Part shown: positions 35,134-44,846 of the stretch, piece by piece
How the letters are laid out: each line of letters begins with the position of its first letter
Numbering within the stretch: the stretch's first letter is position 1
From: an uncultured Paracoccaceae bacterium
GTDB taxonomy: Bacteria; Pseudomonadota; Alphaproteobacteria; Rhodobacterales; Rhodobacteraceae
DNA length: 64,000 bases
NCBI GenBank assembly: GCA_951812615.1
Contig: CATOSU010000003.1
Location: 186,001 to 250,000, forward strand
Direction: 5' to 3'
Notes under the pieces: model-generated
The model's database searches: none
What the model was told of the DNA's origin: nothing
The model's input: only the letters and a program-made list of their open reading frames with translations
Position numbers and translations under genes: made by a program

Positions 35134-36300
35134 TCACACCACCCGGGCCAGAAGGCCGCCCGCGTGGCGGGTGATCTGCCCTTCCAGTTCCAAGTCGACC
35201 AGCGCCGGTGACACATCGCTGGCCGTGGCGGACAGATCGCGAATCAATTGATCCTCTGCGACGGGGGACGGTCCCAGCCGGTTCAGGATCTGCTGATGCA
35301 GCAGCGCGGTTTCTTTCAGGCTGCGCGGTGGCGTTGTTTCTGCTGCGGGCTCCGGCAGGACCGGTTCGACAACCTCCTGCATGTCGTCCTCAAAGGCCGG
35401 CAACACGGCGAGGACATCGTCAGACCCACGGACCAGCACCGCTCCGTCGCGGATCAGCATGTTGCATCCCGAGGCGCGGGCGTCGAACGGATGTCCGGGC
35501 ACGGCCAGCACGTCGCGGCCCTGATCCAGCGCGTCCCGGGCCGTGATCAGGCTGCCGGATCTGGCCGCGGCTTCGACCACCACGACGGCACAGGAAAGGC
35601 CGGAGATGATCCGGTTGCGGCGGGGGAAGTCCCTTGCCTGCGGGCTCAGCCCCATGGGCCGTTCCGACAGAATCAGCCCCTGTTCCGCAATGTCGCGCAG
35701 CAGGGCGCTGTTTTCAGCCGGATAGGGCACGTCCACACCGCCGGCCATCACGGCGACCGTGCCGGTGGGCAGTGCGGCCATATGCGCCGCGGTGTCGATC
35801 CCGCGCGCCAGACCGGACACAACGACGATACCGGCCTCGCCCAGACCCTGAGCCAATGCGCGGGCCATGCGTGTGCCCAGCGAAGAGGCGTTTCTGGCAC
35901 CCACAGCCGCGACCATTTTGTGTTGCAGCAAGGCCGGGTCGCCAATGGCCCACAGCATCGGGGGCGCGTCCGAAATCCGGGCCAGTTCCGCGGGATATTC
36001 GGACGTCCCAAGGCACAAAAGCCGCGCATTGGCGGCTTTTGCCGCCCTGAGTTCCGCCTCAATTACACCGGGCGGGCAGATTTCATAGCCCGTGACCCCG
36101 GCTGTGCGTGCCACTTCGGGCAACGCGGCCAGCGCGTTCTGCGCCGTCCCATGTTCCGCCATCAGCCGGTTAAACGTCGAAACGCCGACCCGGCGGGAGC
36201 GCAGCAGGCGGAGCCAGGAAAACCGATCTTCTTCCGTGGTGGGTGGGAGTGGGGGGTGAGTGGAAGAAACTTGGGTTTCGGTCATCCGTGGGTCCGCCAT
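35134..36300 (-). CDS. dprA: DNA-processing protein DprA
   Basis: A 388-residue protein that loads RecA on incoming single-stranded DNA in natural transformation. An N-terminal SAM-like region (about 20-100) is followed by the Rossmann-like domain with Val-Gly-Ala-Arg-Asn-Ala-Ser, Ser-Gly-Leu-Ala-Arg-Gly-Ile-Asp and Phe-Pro-Arg-Arg-Asn-Arg-Ile-Ile-Ser-Gly. A winged-helix domain closes the protein (about 320-388). An alternative ATG at 36285 would trim 5 residues. No other competence gene is in the window. Confidence 0.94.
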   Translation of the reverse strand: MADPRMTETQVSSTHPPLPPTTEEDRFSWLRLLRSRRVGVSTFNRLMAEHGTAQNALAALPEVARTAGVTGYEICPPGVIEAELRAAKAANARLLCLGTSEYPAELARISDAPPMLWAIGDPALLQHKMVAAVGARNASSLGTRMARALAQGLGEAGIVVVSGLARGIDTAAHMAALPTGTVAVMAGGVDVPYPAENSALLRDIAEQGLILSERPMGLSPQARDFPRRNRIISGLSCAVVVVEAAARSGSLITARDALDQGRDVLAVPGHPFDARASGCNMLIRDGAVLVRGSDDVLAVLPAFEDDMQEVVEPVLPEPAAETTPPRSLKETALLHQQILNRLGPSPVAEDQLIRDLSATASDVSPALVDLELEGQITRHAGGLLARVV

Positions 36301-36432
36301 ACTGCAAGGACAGGTTTAGAACCGCTGTAGTTAACGCCCGGTGAATCTATTCAAACTTTGTGCGATTTTTCTTGAAATGACTGGCAGGCCCCGGTTCAGT
36401 GGGCCGGGTTGATCCAGCCCGGACAGTCCCGA

Positions 36433-37665
36433 ATGCCCGCCTCCGATCTTGCCCCGCCGGATGCGGCCGCGCGCAACCTGCGGCTTTATCCCTGGTTCCG
36501 GTTTCTGCAGAACCTGATCTTCTGGCAGGCGGTCTGGTTCCTGTTCTTTCAGAACCAACTGTCGGCAGCAGAGGCGATTTTGCTCTATGCCGTTTACGAT
36601 GTGACGACGACCGCGCTGGAGGTGCCTTCAGGCTACCTGTCGGATCGTTTGGGCCGGCGACCGACGCTGATTCTGGCTGCGGTATCCGCGTTGGCGGGAG
36701 CTGCGCTGCTGGCGCTGGGTGGCAGTTTCATTGCCTTCGCGTTGGGTCAGGCCCTGCTGGGCGCATCGACCAGTTTCGCATCCGGCACGGACAGCGCCCT
36801 GCTTTACGAGTCTCTGGAGCGTGTCGGACGAAAACAGGAGGTCGAAGCGCAGGAGATGTGCGCCTGGCGATTTGGATTTGTCGCGCTCGCGTTTTCTGCG
36901 GCGACGGGCGGTGCCATGGCGATGGTCTGGGACCGGCCGCCATTTTTCGCCGGCGGTGCAGCCGGCGTCGCGCTGTTGGCGGTGACATTGCTGTTTCGGG
37001 AAACGGCTTCCGCAGACGAAGGGGTCCGACGGGGTGAGATCGCGCGTCTCTTTTCTCTTCGCGATGCCTTGAGAGACCCTGTGCTGCAATGGCTGCTGGT
37101 TCTGAGCGTATCGATGTACGTGTTCAGCCACGTGCCCTTTGTTTTCGGCCAGCCTTTTATCCTCCAATCGCTCACCCACGTCGGATTGCAGAGCGAAGCG
37201 CCGCTGATCAGTGGCCTCGTTTCGGCGGCAATGATGCTTTTGTCCGTGGCGGCCTCCTGGCTGGCGATCCCGCTCAGACGGCGTGCCGGGCTTGGCCCCA
37301 TACTGCTTCTGGCCTTTGGTCTTCAGATCGGGCTTATTGCGGGGCTGAGCCTGACCGGCAGCGCTCTGGCGATCGCGCTGCTTCTGGTTCGGATGGTGCC
37401 CGATTCGCTGTCCTGGCCGTTCATCGTCGCCCGGATCCAGCCGCTGCTGAGCAACGATATCCGGGCGACATATCTGTCGGTCAAGAGCCTGATCGGCCGG
37501 CTTGTCTTCGCCCTCAGCCTCTGGCTCGCGGCGAGTGTCACGACCTCCGAGGCGGCAATGTCGATGGACGAGGTGCGCGTTGTCCTCTCGGGCTATGCGT
37601 TGGCCGGTTTTGGCTTGTGGCTGGGCCTTGCGTTAGCCAGGCGACGGGTGGCGATTGACAGATAG
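36433..37665 (+). CDS. MFS transporter
   Basis: A 410-residue major facilitator with about 12 hydrophobic segments. The loop between helices 2 and 3 has the family signature Gly-Tyr-Leu-Ser-Asp-Arg-Leu-Gly-Arg-Arg-Pro (about residues 63-73). The ATG at 36433 is chosen; an in-frame TTG at 36409 is less likely. The ribosome site is weak. It converges with tldD, one base separating the two stops. The substrate is unknown. Confidence 0.85.
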   Translation: MPASDLAPPDAAARNLRLYPWFRFLQNLIFWQAVWFLFFQNQLSAAEAILLYAVYDVTTTALEVPSGYLSDRLGRRPTLILAAVSALAGAALLALGGSFIAFALGQALLGASTSFASGTDSALLYESLERVGRKQEVEAQEMCAWRFGFVALAFSAATGGAMAMVWDRPPFFAGGAAGVALLAVTLLFRETASADEGVRRGEIARLFSLRDALRDPVLQWLLVLSVSMYVFSHVPFVFGQPFILQSLTHVGLQSEAPLISGLVSAAMMLLSVAASWLAIPLRRRAGLGPILLLAFGLQIGLIAGLSLTGSALAIALLLVRMVPDSLSWPFIVARIQPLLSNDIRATYLSVKSLIGRLVFALSLWLAASVTTSEAAMSMDEVRVVLSGYALAGFGLWLGLALARRRVAIDR

Positions 37666-37666
37666 A

Positions 37667-39094
37667 TCAGGCCGCGGACCCGCCCACCGTGAGCCCCCCG
37701 ATCAGGGTCGAGGGCTGTCCGACGCCGACCGGCACCCATTGCCCGGCCTTGCCGCAATTGCCCATGCCCGGATCCAGCGCCATGTCGTTGCCAAGACCCC
37801 GGATCTGTCCCAGGGCCGTCGGCCCGTCCCCGATCAGCGTGGCGCCCTTCACCGGGGCCCCGACCTTGCCGTTGCGGACGCGATAGGCTTCGGTGCAGCT
37901 GAAAACGAATTTGCCGTTGGTGATGTCCACCTGCCCGCCGCCGAATCCGACGGCCCAGATGCCGTCCTGCAGGTCAGCTACAAGATCGCCGGGATCGGCG
38001 TCGCCGCCCAGCATGTAGGTATTGGTCATCCGTGGCATCGGCGAATGAGCGTAGCTCTGACGGCGGCCGTTGCCGGTTGGCGCAACGCCCATCAGGCGCG
38101 CGTTCTGCCTGTCCTGCATGAAGCCCACCAGAATACCGTTCTCGATCAGGGTGTTTTTCCCCGACAGCGTGCCTTCGTCATCCACGGTAATCGACCCGCG
38201 GCGGTCCGGGATCGTTCCGTCGTCCAGCACGGTTACACCCGGCGCGGCAACCTGCTGGCCGAGCAGACCGGCAAAGGCCGATGTGCCCTTGCGGTTGAAA
38301 TCACCTTCCAGGCCGTGCCCGATGGCCTCGTGCAGCAGGATACCGGGCCAGCCGGGTCCCAGCACCACGTCCATCACTCCGGCGGGGGCCGGCTCGGCCT
38401 CGAGATTGACCAAAGCGATTCGCAGCGCCTCGCGCGTTTTGGATTGCCAGTCTGCCGGGTCGATCAGCCCGTTCAGCCCGACCCGCCCGCCGCCACCGGC
38501 GCTGCCGCTTTCGCGGCGGCCGTTCTGTTCAACGATGACGGACACGTTGAGGCGTGTCATCGGGCGCGTGTCCTCGACGAAGGTGCCGTCCGGCCGCAGG
38601 ATGGCGACTTCCTGAATAGAGGCCGCCAGCGATGCGGTCACCTGCACGATCCGCGGGTCCAGCGACCGGGCAAAAGCATCAATTTCACGCAGCGTTTCGA
38701 CCTTGACCGGAAACGGCTCCCCGGCCGTGGGATCGTCACCGGAATACAGTCGCCGGTTTGTCGGCACCGGGGCATCCGCCCAGACACCGCCGCCGTCGCC
38801 AACCGCCAGCCGGGCGGTTTCGGCGGCGCGCTGCAGGGCCGGCATGCTCATTTCGGTCGAATGCGCGTAGCCGGTGACCTCTCCGCACACGGCCCGCAGC
38901 CCGAATCCCTCGGAAGCATCGTAGCTGGCGTTCCGCAACCGGCCGTCATCAAACACCAGAGATTCCGATTTCCGGCGTTCAACAAACAGTTCACCGTCCT
39001 CCGCGCCCTTCAGCGTCGTCTGCAAAAGGCCAAGGGCTTCGTCACGCGGAAGCACTGTTTCAAAAGGGCGAAAGGCATCTGTGGGCATTTGCAT
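37667..39094 (-). CDS. tldD: metalloprotease TldD
   Basis: A 475-residue protein of the TldD/PmbA family, which with TldE degrades unfolded peptides and matures some peptide antibiotics. The zinc motif His-Glu-Ala-Ile-Gly-His-Gly-Leu-Glu-Gly-Asp is near residue 253. The usual N-terminal and C-terminal beta-rich domains are present. The length is normal. It is divergent from coxB with a 163-bp gap that must carry both promoters. The TldE partner is not in the window. Confidence 0.93.
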   Translation of the reverse strand: MQMPTDAFRPFETVLPRDEALGLLQTTLKGAEDGELFVERRKSESLVFDDGRLRNASYDASEGFGLRAVCGEVTGYAHSTEMSMPALQRAAETARLAVGDGGGVWADAPVPTNRRLYSGDDPTAGEPFPVKVETLREIDAFARSLDPRIVQVTASLAASIQEVAILRPDGTFVEDTRPMTRLNVSVIVEQNGRRESGSAGGGGRVGLNGLIDPADWQSKTREALRIALVNLEAEPAPAGVMDVVLGPGWPGILLHEAIGHGLEGDFNRKGTSAFAGLLGQQVAAPGVTVLDDGTIPDRRGSITVDDEGTLSGKNTLIENGILVGFMQDRQNARLMGVAPTGNGRRQSYAHSPMPRMTNTYMLGGDADPGDLVADLQDGIWAVGFGGGQVDITNGKFVFSCTEAYRVRNGKVGAPVKGATLIGDGPTALGQIRGLGNDMALDPGMGNCGKAGQWVPVGVGQPSTLIGGLTVGGSAA

Positions 39095-39257
39095 TGGCTC
39101 CGCTTCGGGGGGTGTCTGCGGGAAAAGCGTCCGTTTGACGCAAGCATGTGGCTTTATCTGACTGCCGGAATATGATTTCTAACGTCCGCAAAGACAATGG
39201 GCCGGCGGAAGTATCCGTGCGGCCGCAACACTGGCGATCAAACGATCAGGACGTGAT

Positions 39258-40100
39258 ATGAAGAAGGTACTTTCGCTCGCAGGGCTGCTGGCCGCCCTGA
39301 CCGCCTTGCCCGCGATGGCCCAGGACGGGTTGGAATCGATCGGCAAGCCCAAGGACGGCGCCATGGGTTTCCAGCCGTCGGCAACCGAACTCGCCAGCGA
39401 CATTCACTGGCTGGACGGCATGCTGACGACGATCATCACGGTGATCTGTATCTTCGTGATGCTGCTGATCCTGATCGTGATCCTGCGCTACAACAGGCGC
39501 TCCAATCCCAATCCGGCCGGGTTCACGCATAATACCCCGCTGGAGGTCGCATGGACGATCATACCGATTCTGGTCCTTGTGTTCATCGGCGCGTTTTCGC
39601 TGCCGATCCTGTTCAAGCAGCAGGAAATCCCCAAGGCTGACATCACGATCAAGGTCGTGGGCTACCAGTGGTACTGGGGCTATGAATACATCGATCACGA
39701 TTTTGCCTTCGACAGCTTCAAGCTCGAAAAGGAAGATCTGGCCGAATATGGTTATTCAGAGGATGAATACCTGCTGGCGACGGACACGGCGGTTGTCGTG
39801 CCCATTGGCAAGACCATCGTAATGCAGGTGACCGGCGCCGACGTGATCCACGCCTGGACCGTTCCGTCCTTCGGGGTGAAGCAGGATGCGGTTCCCGGCC
39901 GGCTGGCGGAGCTTTGGTTCAAGGCCGAACGTGAAGGCGTCTATTTCGGCCAGTGTTCCGAGCTGTGCGGCAAAGATCACGCCTATATGCCGATCACCGT
40001 CAAGGTCGTCAGCCAGGAAGCCTATGACGAATGGCTGGACGGAGCGATCGAGGAATATGCCGGCACGCCGCGCAGCGTGCAGGTGGCCGCGGCTGAGTGA
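39258..40100 (+). CDS. coxB: cytochrome c oxidase subunit II
   Basis: A 280-residue subunit of the aa3-type oxidase. A signal peptide (about 1-21), two membrane helices (about 55-80 and 95-120) and a cupredoxin domain carry the CuA site: His in Val-Ile-His-Ala-Trp-Thr-Val-Pro, then Cys-Ser-Glu-Leu-Cys-Gly-Lys-Asp-His and Met four residues later. Cytochrome c delivers electrons here. It heads the cluster with ctaB, ctaG, coxC and SURF1; subunit I is elsewhere. Confidence 0.96.
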   Translation: MKKVLSLAGLLAALTALPAMAQDGLESIGKPKDGAMGFQPSATELASDIHWLDGMLTTIITVICIFVMLLILIVILRYNRRSNPNPAGFTHNTPLEVAWTIIPILVLVFIGAFSLPILFKQQEIPKADITIKVVGYQWYWGYEYIDHDFAFDSFKLEKEDLAEYGYSEDEYLLATDTAVVVPIGKTIVMQVTGADVIHAWTVPSFGVKQDAVPGRLAELWFKAEREGVYFGQCSELCGKDHAYMPITVKVVSQEAYDEWLDGAIEEYAGTPRSVQVAAAE

Positions 40101-40109
40101 GTACGCCAT

Positions 40110-40162
40110 GGTGCGCTGAAGCGCACCCTACGTGCAGAGCGTAGGGTGCGTTTTGATGCACC
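40110..40162. repeat. nested palindromic element between coxB and ctaB
   Basis: CGCACCCTACG (40122-40132) pairs with CGTAGGGTGCG (40140-40150) through 11 bp around a 7-nt loop. A smaller hairpin, GTGCGC/GCGCAC (40111-40116/40121-40126), competes with the left arm, and GGTGC (40110-40114) pairs with GCACC (40158-40162) outside. It fills most of the 76-bp gap. The type resembles widespread REP-like GTAGGGTGCG repeats. It is single copy here; a role in coxB message ends is possible. Confidence 0.7.
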
Positions 40163-40176
40163 GGACGGAGCATTGA

Positions 40177-41118
40177 ATGAGCGACGCAACGATCAACACG
40201 AACACTGACACCGGCGAGGCCGGTTTCGGCGACTATTTCGCGCTGCTCAAGCCGCGCGTGATGACGCTGGTCGTGTTCACCGCGCTGGTCGGGTTGCTGG
40301 CAGCACCAGTTCCAGTGCATCCGATGATCGGGTTTGCGGCCATTCTCTTTATCGCCATCGGCGGTGGCGCGTCCGGCGCGCTGAACATGTGGTGGGACGC
40401 TGATATCGACCGCATCATGAAGCGCACCCGCGGCCGCCCGATTCCGTCCGGCAAGGTCGAGCGCGGCGAAGCTCTGGGGCTAGGTCTGACGTTGTCGGTC
40501 ATGGCCGTGGTGATGCTGGCGCTGGCCACGAACATTCTGGCGGGCGCGATGCTCGCGTTCACCATCTTTTTCTATGTCGTCATCTATTCGATGCTGCTCA
40601 AGCGTTCGACCCCGCAGAACATCGTGATCGGCGGCGCCGCCGGGGCCTTCCCGCCGGTGATCGGATGGCTGGCGGCGACCGGCTACATGGCGGTCGAGCC
40701 GTGGCTGATGTTCGCGCTGGTCTTCATGTGGACACCGCCGCATTTCTGGGCGCTGGCGCTGTTCATGCGGTCGGACTATGACGATGCCGGCGTGCCGATG
40801 CTGACCGTGACCCACGGGCGTCCGGCCACCCGCCGCCATATCCTGATCTATACGATTCTGCTGGCTGGTCTGGCCTTGGGCACCGCGTTCACCGCGATTG
40901 GCGGCCCGGTATACCTGTCGGTGTCGGCGATACTGAACGCGTTGTTCCTGCATGGTGCCTGGAAAATCTGGCGCCGGGATGAAGAAATGGCCGAGGTGGA
41001 CAATTACGCCGTGGAACGGCGGTTCTTCCGTCTTTCGCTGCTGTATCTTGCGCTGCATTTCGCGGCGATCCTCGCCGAGGCCGTGCTGAAGCCCTATGGG
41101 CTGGGAGGGTGGTCATGA
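40177..41118 (+). CDS. ctaB: heme O synthase (protoheme IX farnesyltransferase)
   Basis: A 313-residue UbiA-family membrane prenyltransferase that adds a farnesyl group to heme B. The prenyl-diphosphate/Mg motif Asn-Met-Trp-Trp-Asp-Ala-Asp-Ile-Asp is near residue 71, with the second Asp-rich loop Tyr-Asp-Asp-Ala-Gly near 205, and about nine membrane segments. The stop overlaps the next start as ATGA. Its product feeds heme A synthesis for the oxidase encoded around it. Confidence 0.95.
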   Translation: MSDATINTNTDTGEAGFGDYFALLKPRVMTLVVFTALVGLLAAPVPVHPMIGFAAILFIAIGGGASGALNMWWDADIDRIMKRTRGRPIPSGKVERGEALGLGLTLSVMAVVMLALATNILAGAMLAFTIFFYVVIYSMLLKRSTPQNIVIGGAAGAFPPVIGWLAATGYMAVEPWLMFALVFMWTPPHFWALALFMRSDYDDAGVPMLTVTHGRPATRRHILIYTILLAGLALGTAFTAIGGPVYLSVSAILNALFLHGAWKIWRRDEEMAEVDNYAVERRFFRLSLLYLALHFAAILAEAVLKPYGLGGWS

Positions 41119-41279
41119 GCCTGAAGGTCACACACGAGCTGCACCAGCGCCGGTTAGGCCGCAATGTGGGGCTGGCTCTGGTTCTGGCCGGGTTTATTGC
41201 CGTGGTCTTCGGCCTGACCGTGGTCAAGGTTACCAGCGGCGCCTTCGAGCCTCCCCGTGCAACGCAGGGGGGCGAATAG
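41115..41279 (+). CDS. 54-residue single-span protein between ctaB and ctaG
   Basis: Starts with ATGA overlapping the ctaB stop; GGAGGG lies 7 nt upstream; its TAG shares one base with the ctaG start. This tight packing on both sides marks it as real. The basic N-terminus (about 1-16) leads to one membrane helix (about 18-40) and a short polar tail. Small proteins of this place and shape are known in the cta operons of Rhodobacterales and are held to be oxidase assembly factors; I cannot assign one name with certainty. Confidence 0.82.
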   Translation: MSLKVTHELHQRRLGRNVGLALVLAGFIAVVFGLTVVKVTSGAFEPPRATQGGE

Positions 41280-41854
41280 TGGCGCTGCGCGGTCCGCAGA
41301 AAACGCTGGCACAGCTGATCGGGGTCGTTGTCGTGATGGGCGCGCTGGCCTGGGCGGCCATCCCGCTCTATGACCTGTTCTGCCGGGTGACCGGTTACGG
41401 CGGCTATACCAGCACCGCGGAAACCGGCAGCGACAGCATACTGGAGCAGACCGTGACGGTCCGTTTCGACGGGTCGCTGGAACGCGACATGCCGTGGCAG
41501 TTCAAGCCGGTTCAGCGCGAAATGGAAGTGCGGATCGGAGAAACCGGTCTGGCCTTTTACGAGGCATACAACCCGACTGACCGGCCGGTGGCCGGCTCAG
41601 CAAGCTACAACGTCGCGCCCTATGCAGCGGGGTCGTTTTTTACCAAGATTGACTGTTTCTGCTTCGAAGAACAGGTGCTGGCGCCCGGAGAACGGGTGCA
41701 GATGCCTGTCACCTTCTATGTCGATCCAGACATCACATCCGACAGTGAGGGCAGGTTCGTTCATACGATCACTCTGTCCTATACGTTTTACGAAATCGAC
41801 TTGCCCGAGGGCTACGCATCCCTCACAACCTGGGCAGGGACAAACCTGAACTAA
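41279..41854 (+). CDS. ctaG: cytochrome c oxidase assembly protein CtaG/Cox11
   Basis: A 191-residue copper chaperone that delivers Cu to the CuB site of subunit I. One N-terminal membrane helix (about 10-32) anchors a periplasmic immunoglobulin-like domain with the Cu-binding Cys-Phe-Cys-Phe-Glu-Glu-Gln motif (about residue 123). The start is the GTG at 41279, overlapping the previous stop by one base; an upstream start would run through ctaB. This gives the normal family length. Confidence 0.94.
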   Translation: MALRGPQKTLAQLIGVVVVMGALAWAAIPLYDLFCRVTGYGGYTSTAETGSDSILEQTVTVRFDGSLERDMPWQFKPVQREMEVRIGETGLAFYEAYNPTDRPVAGSASYNVAPYAAGSFFTKIDCFCFEEQVLAPGERVQMPVTFYVDPDITSDSEGRFVHTITLSYTFYEIDLPEGYASLTTWAGTNLN

Positions 41855-41877
41855 AGCCGCTTCTTGAGGGACACTCG

Positions 41878-42690
41878 ATGGCACATGCAAAAGAACACGA
41901 CTATCACATTCTGAACCCCTCGGTCTGGCCGTTTATCGGCGCAGTCAGCGGGTTCGCCATGCTCTTCGGGGCTGTCCTCTGGATGCACGGCATCACTGCC
42001 TGGCTGTTCTGGATCGGCTTCGTCGGGGTCCTCTACACGATGTACGCCTGGTGGGTCGAGGTCGTGGCCGAAAGCAACATTGGCGATCACACGCCGGTGG
42101 TGCGGATCGGGCTGCGATACGGGTTCATCCTGTTCATCACGTCCGAGGTGATGTTCTTCTCGGCATGGTTCTGGTCGTTCATCAAACACACCATGTACCC
42201 GATGGCGAGCTATACCGGGACGGAATACCACGCACCGCATATTCACGCGGTCGATGCGTTCCACCTGCCGCTGATCAACACGCTGATCCTGCTGCTGTCG
42301 GGCTGCGCAGTAACCTGGGCGCACCATGCGCTGGTTCACGGCAATGTTCGCAAAGATCTGATCAATGGTCTGAGCATCGGTATCGTGCTGGGCGCGCTGT
42401 TCACCGTATTCCAGGGCTATGAGTACCGCGAACTGCTGGTGCACGAAGGTTGGGAATTTGGCGGTGACCAGTATTTCTCGAACTTCTTCATGGCCACCGG
42501 GTTCCACGGCATGCACGTGATCATCGGGACGATCTTCCTGCTGGTCTGCCTGATCCGGGCAACGAAGGGCGCCTTCACCGAGGAAAAGCACATCGGGTTC
42601 GAAGCCGCGGCATGGTACTGGCACTTTGTTGACGTCGTCTGGTTGTTCCTGTTCTTCGTCGTGTACCTCTGGGGCGCGCCGGTCGGCTGA
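41878..42690 (+). CDS. coxC: cytochrome c oxidase subunit III
   Basis: A 270-residue membrane subunit with seven hydrophobic segments and the family motifs His-x-Tyr-His-x-Leu at the N-terminus, Ser-Glu-Val-Met-Phe-Phe near residue 90 and the C-terminal Trp-His-Phe-Val-Asp-Val-Val-Trp. It stabilises proton uptake in aa3 oxidase. It lies 23 bp after ctaG with no terminator between. Confidence 0.96.
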   Translation: MAHAKEHDYHILNPSVWPFIGAVSGFAMLFGAVLWMHGITAWLFWIGFVGVLYTMYAWWVEVVAESNIGDHTPVVRIGLRYGFILFITSEVMFFSAWFWSFIKHTMYPMASYTGTEYHAPHIHAVDAFHLPLINTLILLLSGCAVTWAHHALVHGNVRKDLINGLSIGIVLGALFTVFQGYEYRELLVHEGWEFGGDQYFSNFFMATGFHGMHVIIGTIFLLVCLIRATKGAFTEEKHIGFEAAAWYWHFVDVVWLFLFFVVYLWGAPVG

Positions 42691-42777
42691 TCCTTGGGGT
42701 GGCCGGATCCCTGCCACCGCAACACTTTTCCAAGCGCGCGGGGTCACCTCGCGCGTTTGCGCTTTGGATGGCCCGCA

Positions 42778-43449
42778 ATGCGCAGAATTCTCTTTCTCCT
42801 GATTTTCGGAGTGGCCGGAACGGCCGTTCTGCTGGCGCTTGGCACCTGGCAGGTTCAGCGGCTGAACTGGAAACAGGCGGTGCTGCACGAGATCGAGAAC
42901 CGCATCGCGGACGATCCCGTCGGATTGCCGGAAGACCCAAGGCCGGAACGCGACCGTTACCTGCCGGTGCAGGCCGCCGGAACAATCGGCGACGGCGAAT
43001 TGCACGTTCTGGTCTCTGTCAAACGCGTCGGGCCCGGGTTTCGCGTGATCGCACCCTTTGAGGTGGACGGCGGGCGCATCATTCTGCTGGATCGTGGATT
43101 TGTGCCGGATGCGGACAAAAACCTCACCCGCGAAACCGGACCGGCGGATGTGGTGGGCAATCTGCACTGGCCAAGGGAATCAGACAGCTTCACACCCGAG
43201 CCAGACGCAACGCGCAACATCTGGTTCGCCCGCGACGTGCCGGCGATGGCCGCCGCGCTCGGCACAGAACCCGTGCTGCTGATCGCAAAGTCGCAAACGG
43301 AACCCGGCGTGGCGCCGTTACCGGTGGACACCGCGGGAGTTCCGAACGATCACCTGCAATACGCAATCACCTGGTTCTCGCTGGCCCTGATCTGGGCGGC
43401 GATGACCGGTTTCTTCCTCTGGCGCAGCCGCGCCGCAGACAAAGGCTGA
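42778..43449 (+). CDS. SURF1 family protein
   Basis: A 223-residue SURF1 protein with one membrane helix at each end (about 4-24 and 200-218) around a periplasmic domain. Gly-Thr-Trp-Gln-Val-Gln-Arg follows the first helix and Pro-Asn-[Asp/Asn]-His-Leu-Gln-Tyr-Ala-x-Thr-Trp-Phe precedes the second, both family signatures. It helps insert heme A into subunit I. The ATG at 42778 is chosen so that the anchor is at the N-terminus. It stops 5 bp before thrC. Confidence 0.92.
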   Translation: MRRILFLLIFGVAGTAVLLALGTWQVQRLNWKQAVLHEIENRIADDPVGLPEDPRPERDRYLPVQAAGTIGDGELHVLVSVKRVGPGFRVIAPFEVDGGRIILLDRGFVPDADKNLTRETGPADVVGNLHWPRESDSFTPEPDATRNIWFARDVPAMAAALGTEPVLLIAKSQTEPGVAPLPVDTAGVPNDHLQYAITWFSLALIWAAMTGFFLWRSRAADKG

Positions 43450-43454
43450 CCCAA

Positions 43455-44846
43455 ATGCGCTATGTGTCCACCCGCGGACAGGCTCCGGAGCTGACATTCG
43501 AAGACGCGATGCTGACCGGTCTCGCGCGGGATGGCGGGCTATATGTCCCCGAGACCATTCCGCCGCTGTCGGCGGAAGAGATTGCCGGTCTTGCCGGTCT
43601 GTCATACGAAGAGGTTGCCTTTCGCATCATGCGCCCGTTTGTCGGCGACAGTTTTGACGACGACACCTTTCGCGGCATCATCGCGCGGGCCTATGACGGG
43701 TTCGGCCACGCTGCCCGCGCGCCATTGGTGCAGCTGGCCGAAAACCATTTCCTGCTGGAGCTGTTCCACGGACCCACGCTGGCCTTCAAGGATTTTGCCA
43801 TGCAGCTGATCGGTCAGCTGTTTCAGGAGGCGCTGGGCCGGCGCGGCGACCGTGTCACCATTGTTGGCGCCACCAGCGGCGATACCGGGTCGGCCGCTAT
43901 CGAAGCGTTCAAGGGGCTTGATGCGGTGGATGTGTTCATCCTGTTCCCGCATGGCCGCGTCAGCGAGGTGCAGCGCCGGCAGATGACGACGCCATCAGAA
44001 AGCAATGTCCATGCGCTCGCCCTCGACGGTGATTTCGACGATTGCCAGGCGCGCGTTAAGGACATGTTCAATGATTTCGAGTTCCGTGACGGGGTGAAAC
44101 TCGCCGGGGTCAATTCCATCAACTGGGCGCGGGTGCTGGCACAGGTCGTGTACTATTTCACCGCGGCCACCAGCCTCGGCGCCCCGCACCGCAAGGTCAG
44201 CTTCACGGTGCCGACCGGGAATTTCGGCGACGTTTTTGCGGGCTACATCGCGCGGCGCATGGGGCTGCCGATTGAACGGCTTGTGGTTGCCACCAACCAG
44301 AACGACATCCTGCACCGCTGCATCAGCGGTCAGGGCTATCACAAGGGCGAAACCCGCCCGTCGATCAGCCCGTCCATGGACATTCAGGTCAGTTCCAACT
44401 TCGAACGCGCGCTGTTCTTCGCTTATGACCGGGACGGGGCCGCCGTGGCGCAGCTGATGGAAGAGCTGAAATCGGGTGGGGGATTCGATGTCAGCCAGGG
44501 TGCCCTGCAGGCCTTGCAGGAGGTCTATGCCTCCGACCGGGTCAGCGAGGAGGAAACCAGCGCCCAGATCGCGGCCACCCGTGCAGCGACCGGTGAAATC
44601 ATCTGCCCGCACACGGCCGTGGCTGTAAAAGTGGCCGAGGATCAACGCACAAAAGACACGCCGATGATCACGCTCAGCACCGCCCATCCGGCCAAATTTC
44701 CGGCGGCGGTGGAGGACGCGACGGGCGTGCATCCGCCTCTTCCCCCCGCCATGTCCAACCTGTATGAACGTCCGGAACGGGTAACGCGCATCGCGAATGA
44801 CCTGCAAACCATTGAAACGCACATAAAAGAGCAAATCGCCACGTGA
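43455..44846 (+). CDS. thrC: threonine synthase
   Basis: A 463-residue PLP enzyme converting O-phosphohomoserine to threonine. The PLP-binding Lys is in Leu-Ala-Phe-Lys-Asp-Phe-Ala (about residue 113); Gly-Ala-Thr-Ser-Gly-Asp-Thr-Gly binds phosphate; the N-terminal Tyr-Val-Ser-Thr-Arg-Gly is typical of the fungal/proteobacterial class. It follows SURF1 by 5 bp and overlaps the next start by 4 bp, so it is read from the cox operon. Aspartokinase of the same pathway lies at 60113. Confidence 0.95.
   Translation: MRYVSTRGQAPELTFEDAMLTGLARDGGLYVPETIPPLSAEEIAGLAGLSYEEVAFRIMRPFVGDSFDDDTFRGIIARAYDGFGHAARAPLVQLAENHFLLELFHGPTLAFKDFAMQLIGQLFQEALGRRGDRVTIVGATSGDTGSAAIEAFKGLDAVDVFILFPHGRVSEVQRRQMTTPSESNVHALALDGDFDDCQARVKDMFNDFEFRDGVKLAGVNSINWARVLAQVVYYFTAATSLGAPHRKVSFTVPTGNFGDVFAGYIARRMGLPIERLVVATNQNDILHRCISGQGYHKGETRPSISPSMDIQVSSNFERALFFAYDRDGAAVAQLMEELKSGGGFDVSQGALQALQEVYASDRVSEEETSAQIAATRAATGEIICPHTAVAVKVAEDQRTKDTPMITLSTAHPAKFPAAVEDATGVHPPLPPAMSNLYERPERVTRIANDLQTIETHIKEQIAT

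Noticed and set aside
39130-39180. TTGACG and TATGAT strings upstream of coxB as a sigma-70 promoter
   Set aside because: The two are about 31 bp apart, too far to form one promoter; neither has a proper partner.
41851-43167. 438-residue open frame on the minus strand across coxC and SURF1
   Set aside because: Asp/His/Gln-rich shadow of membrane genes with clear motifs on the plus strand.
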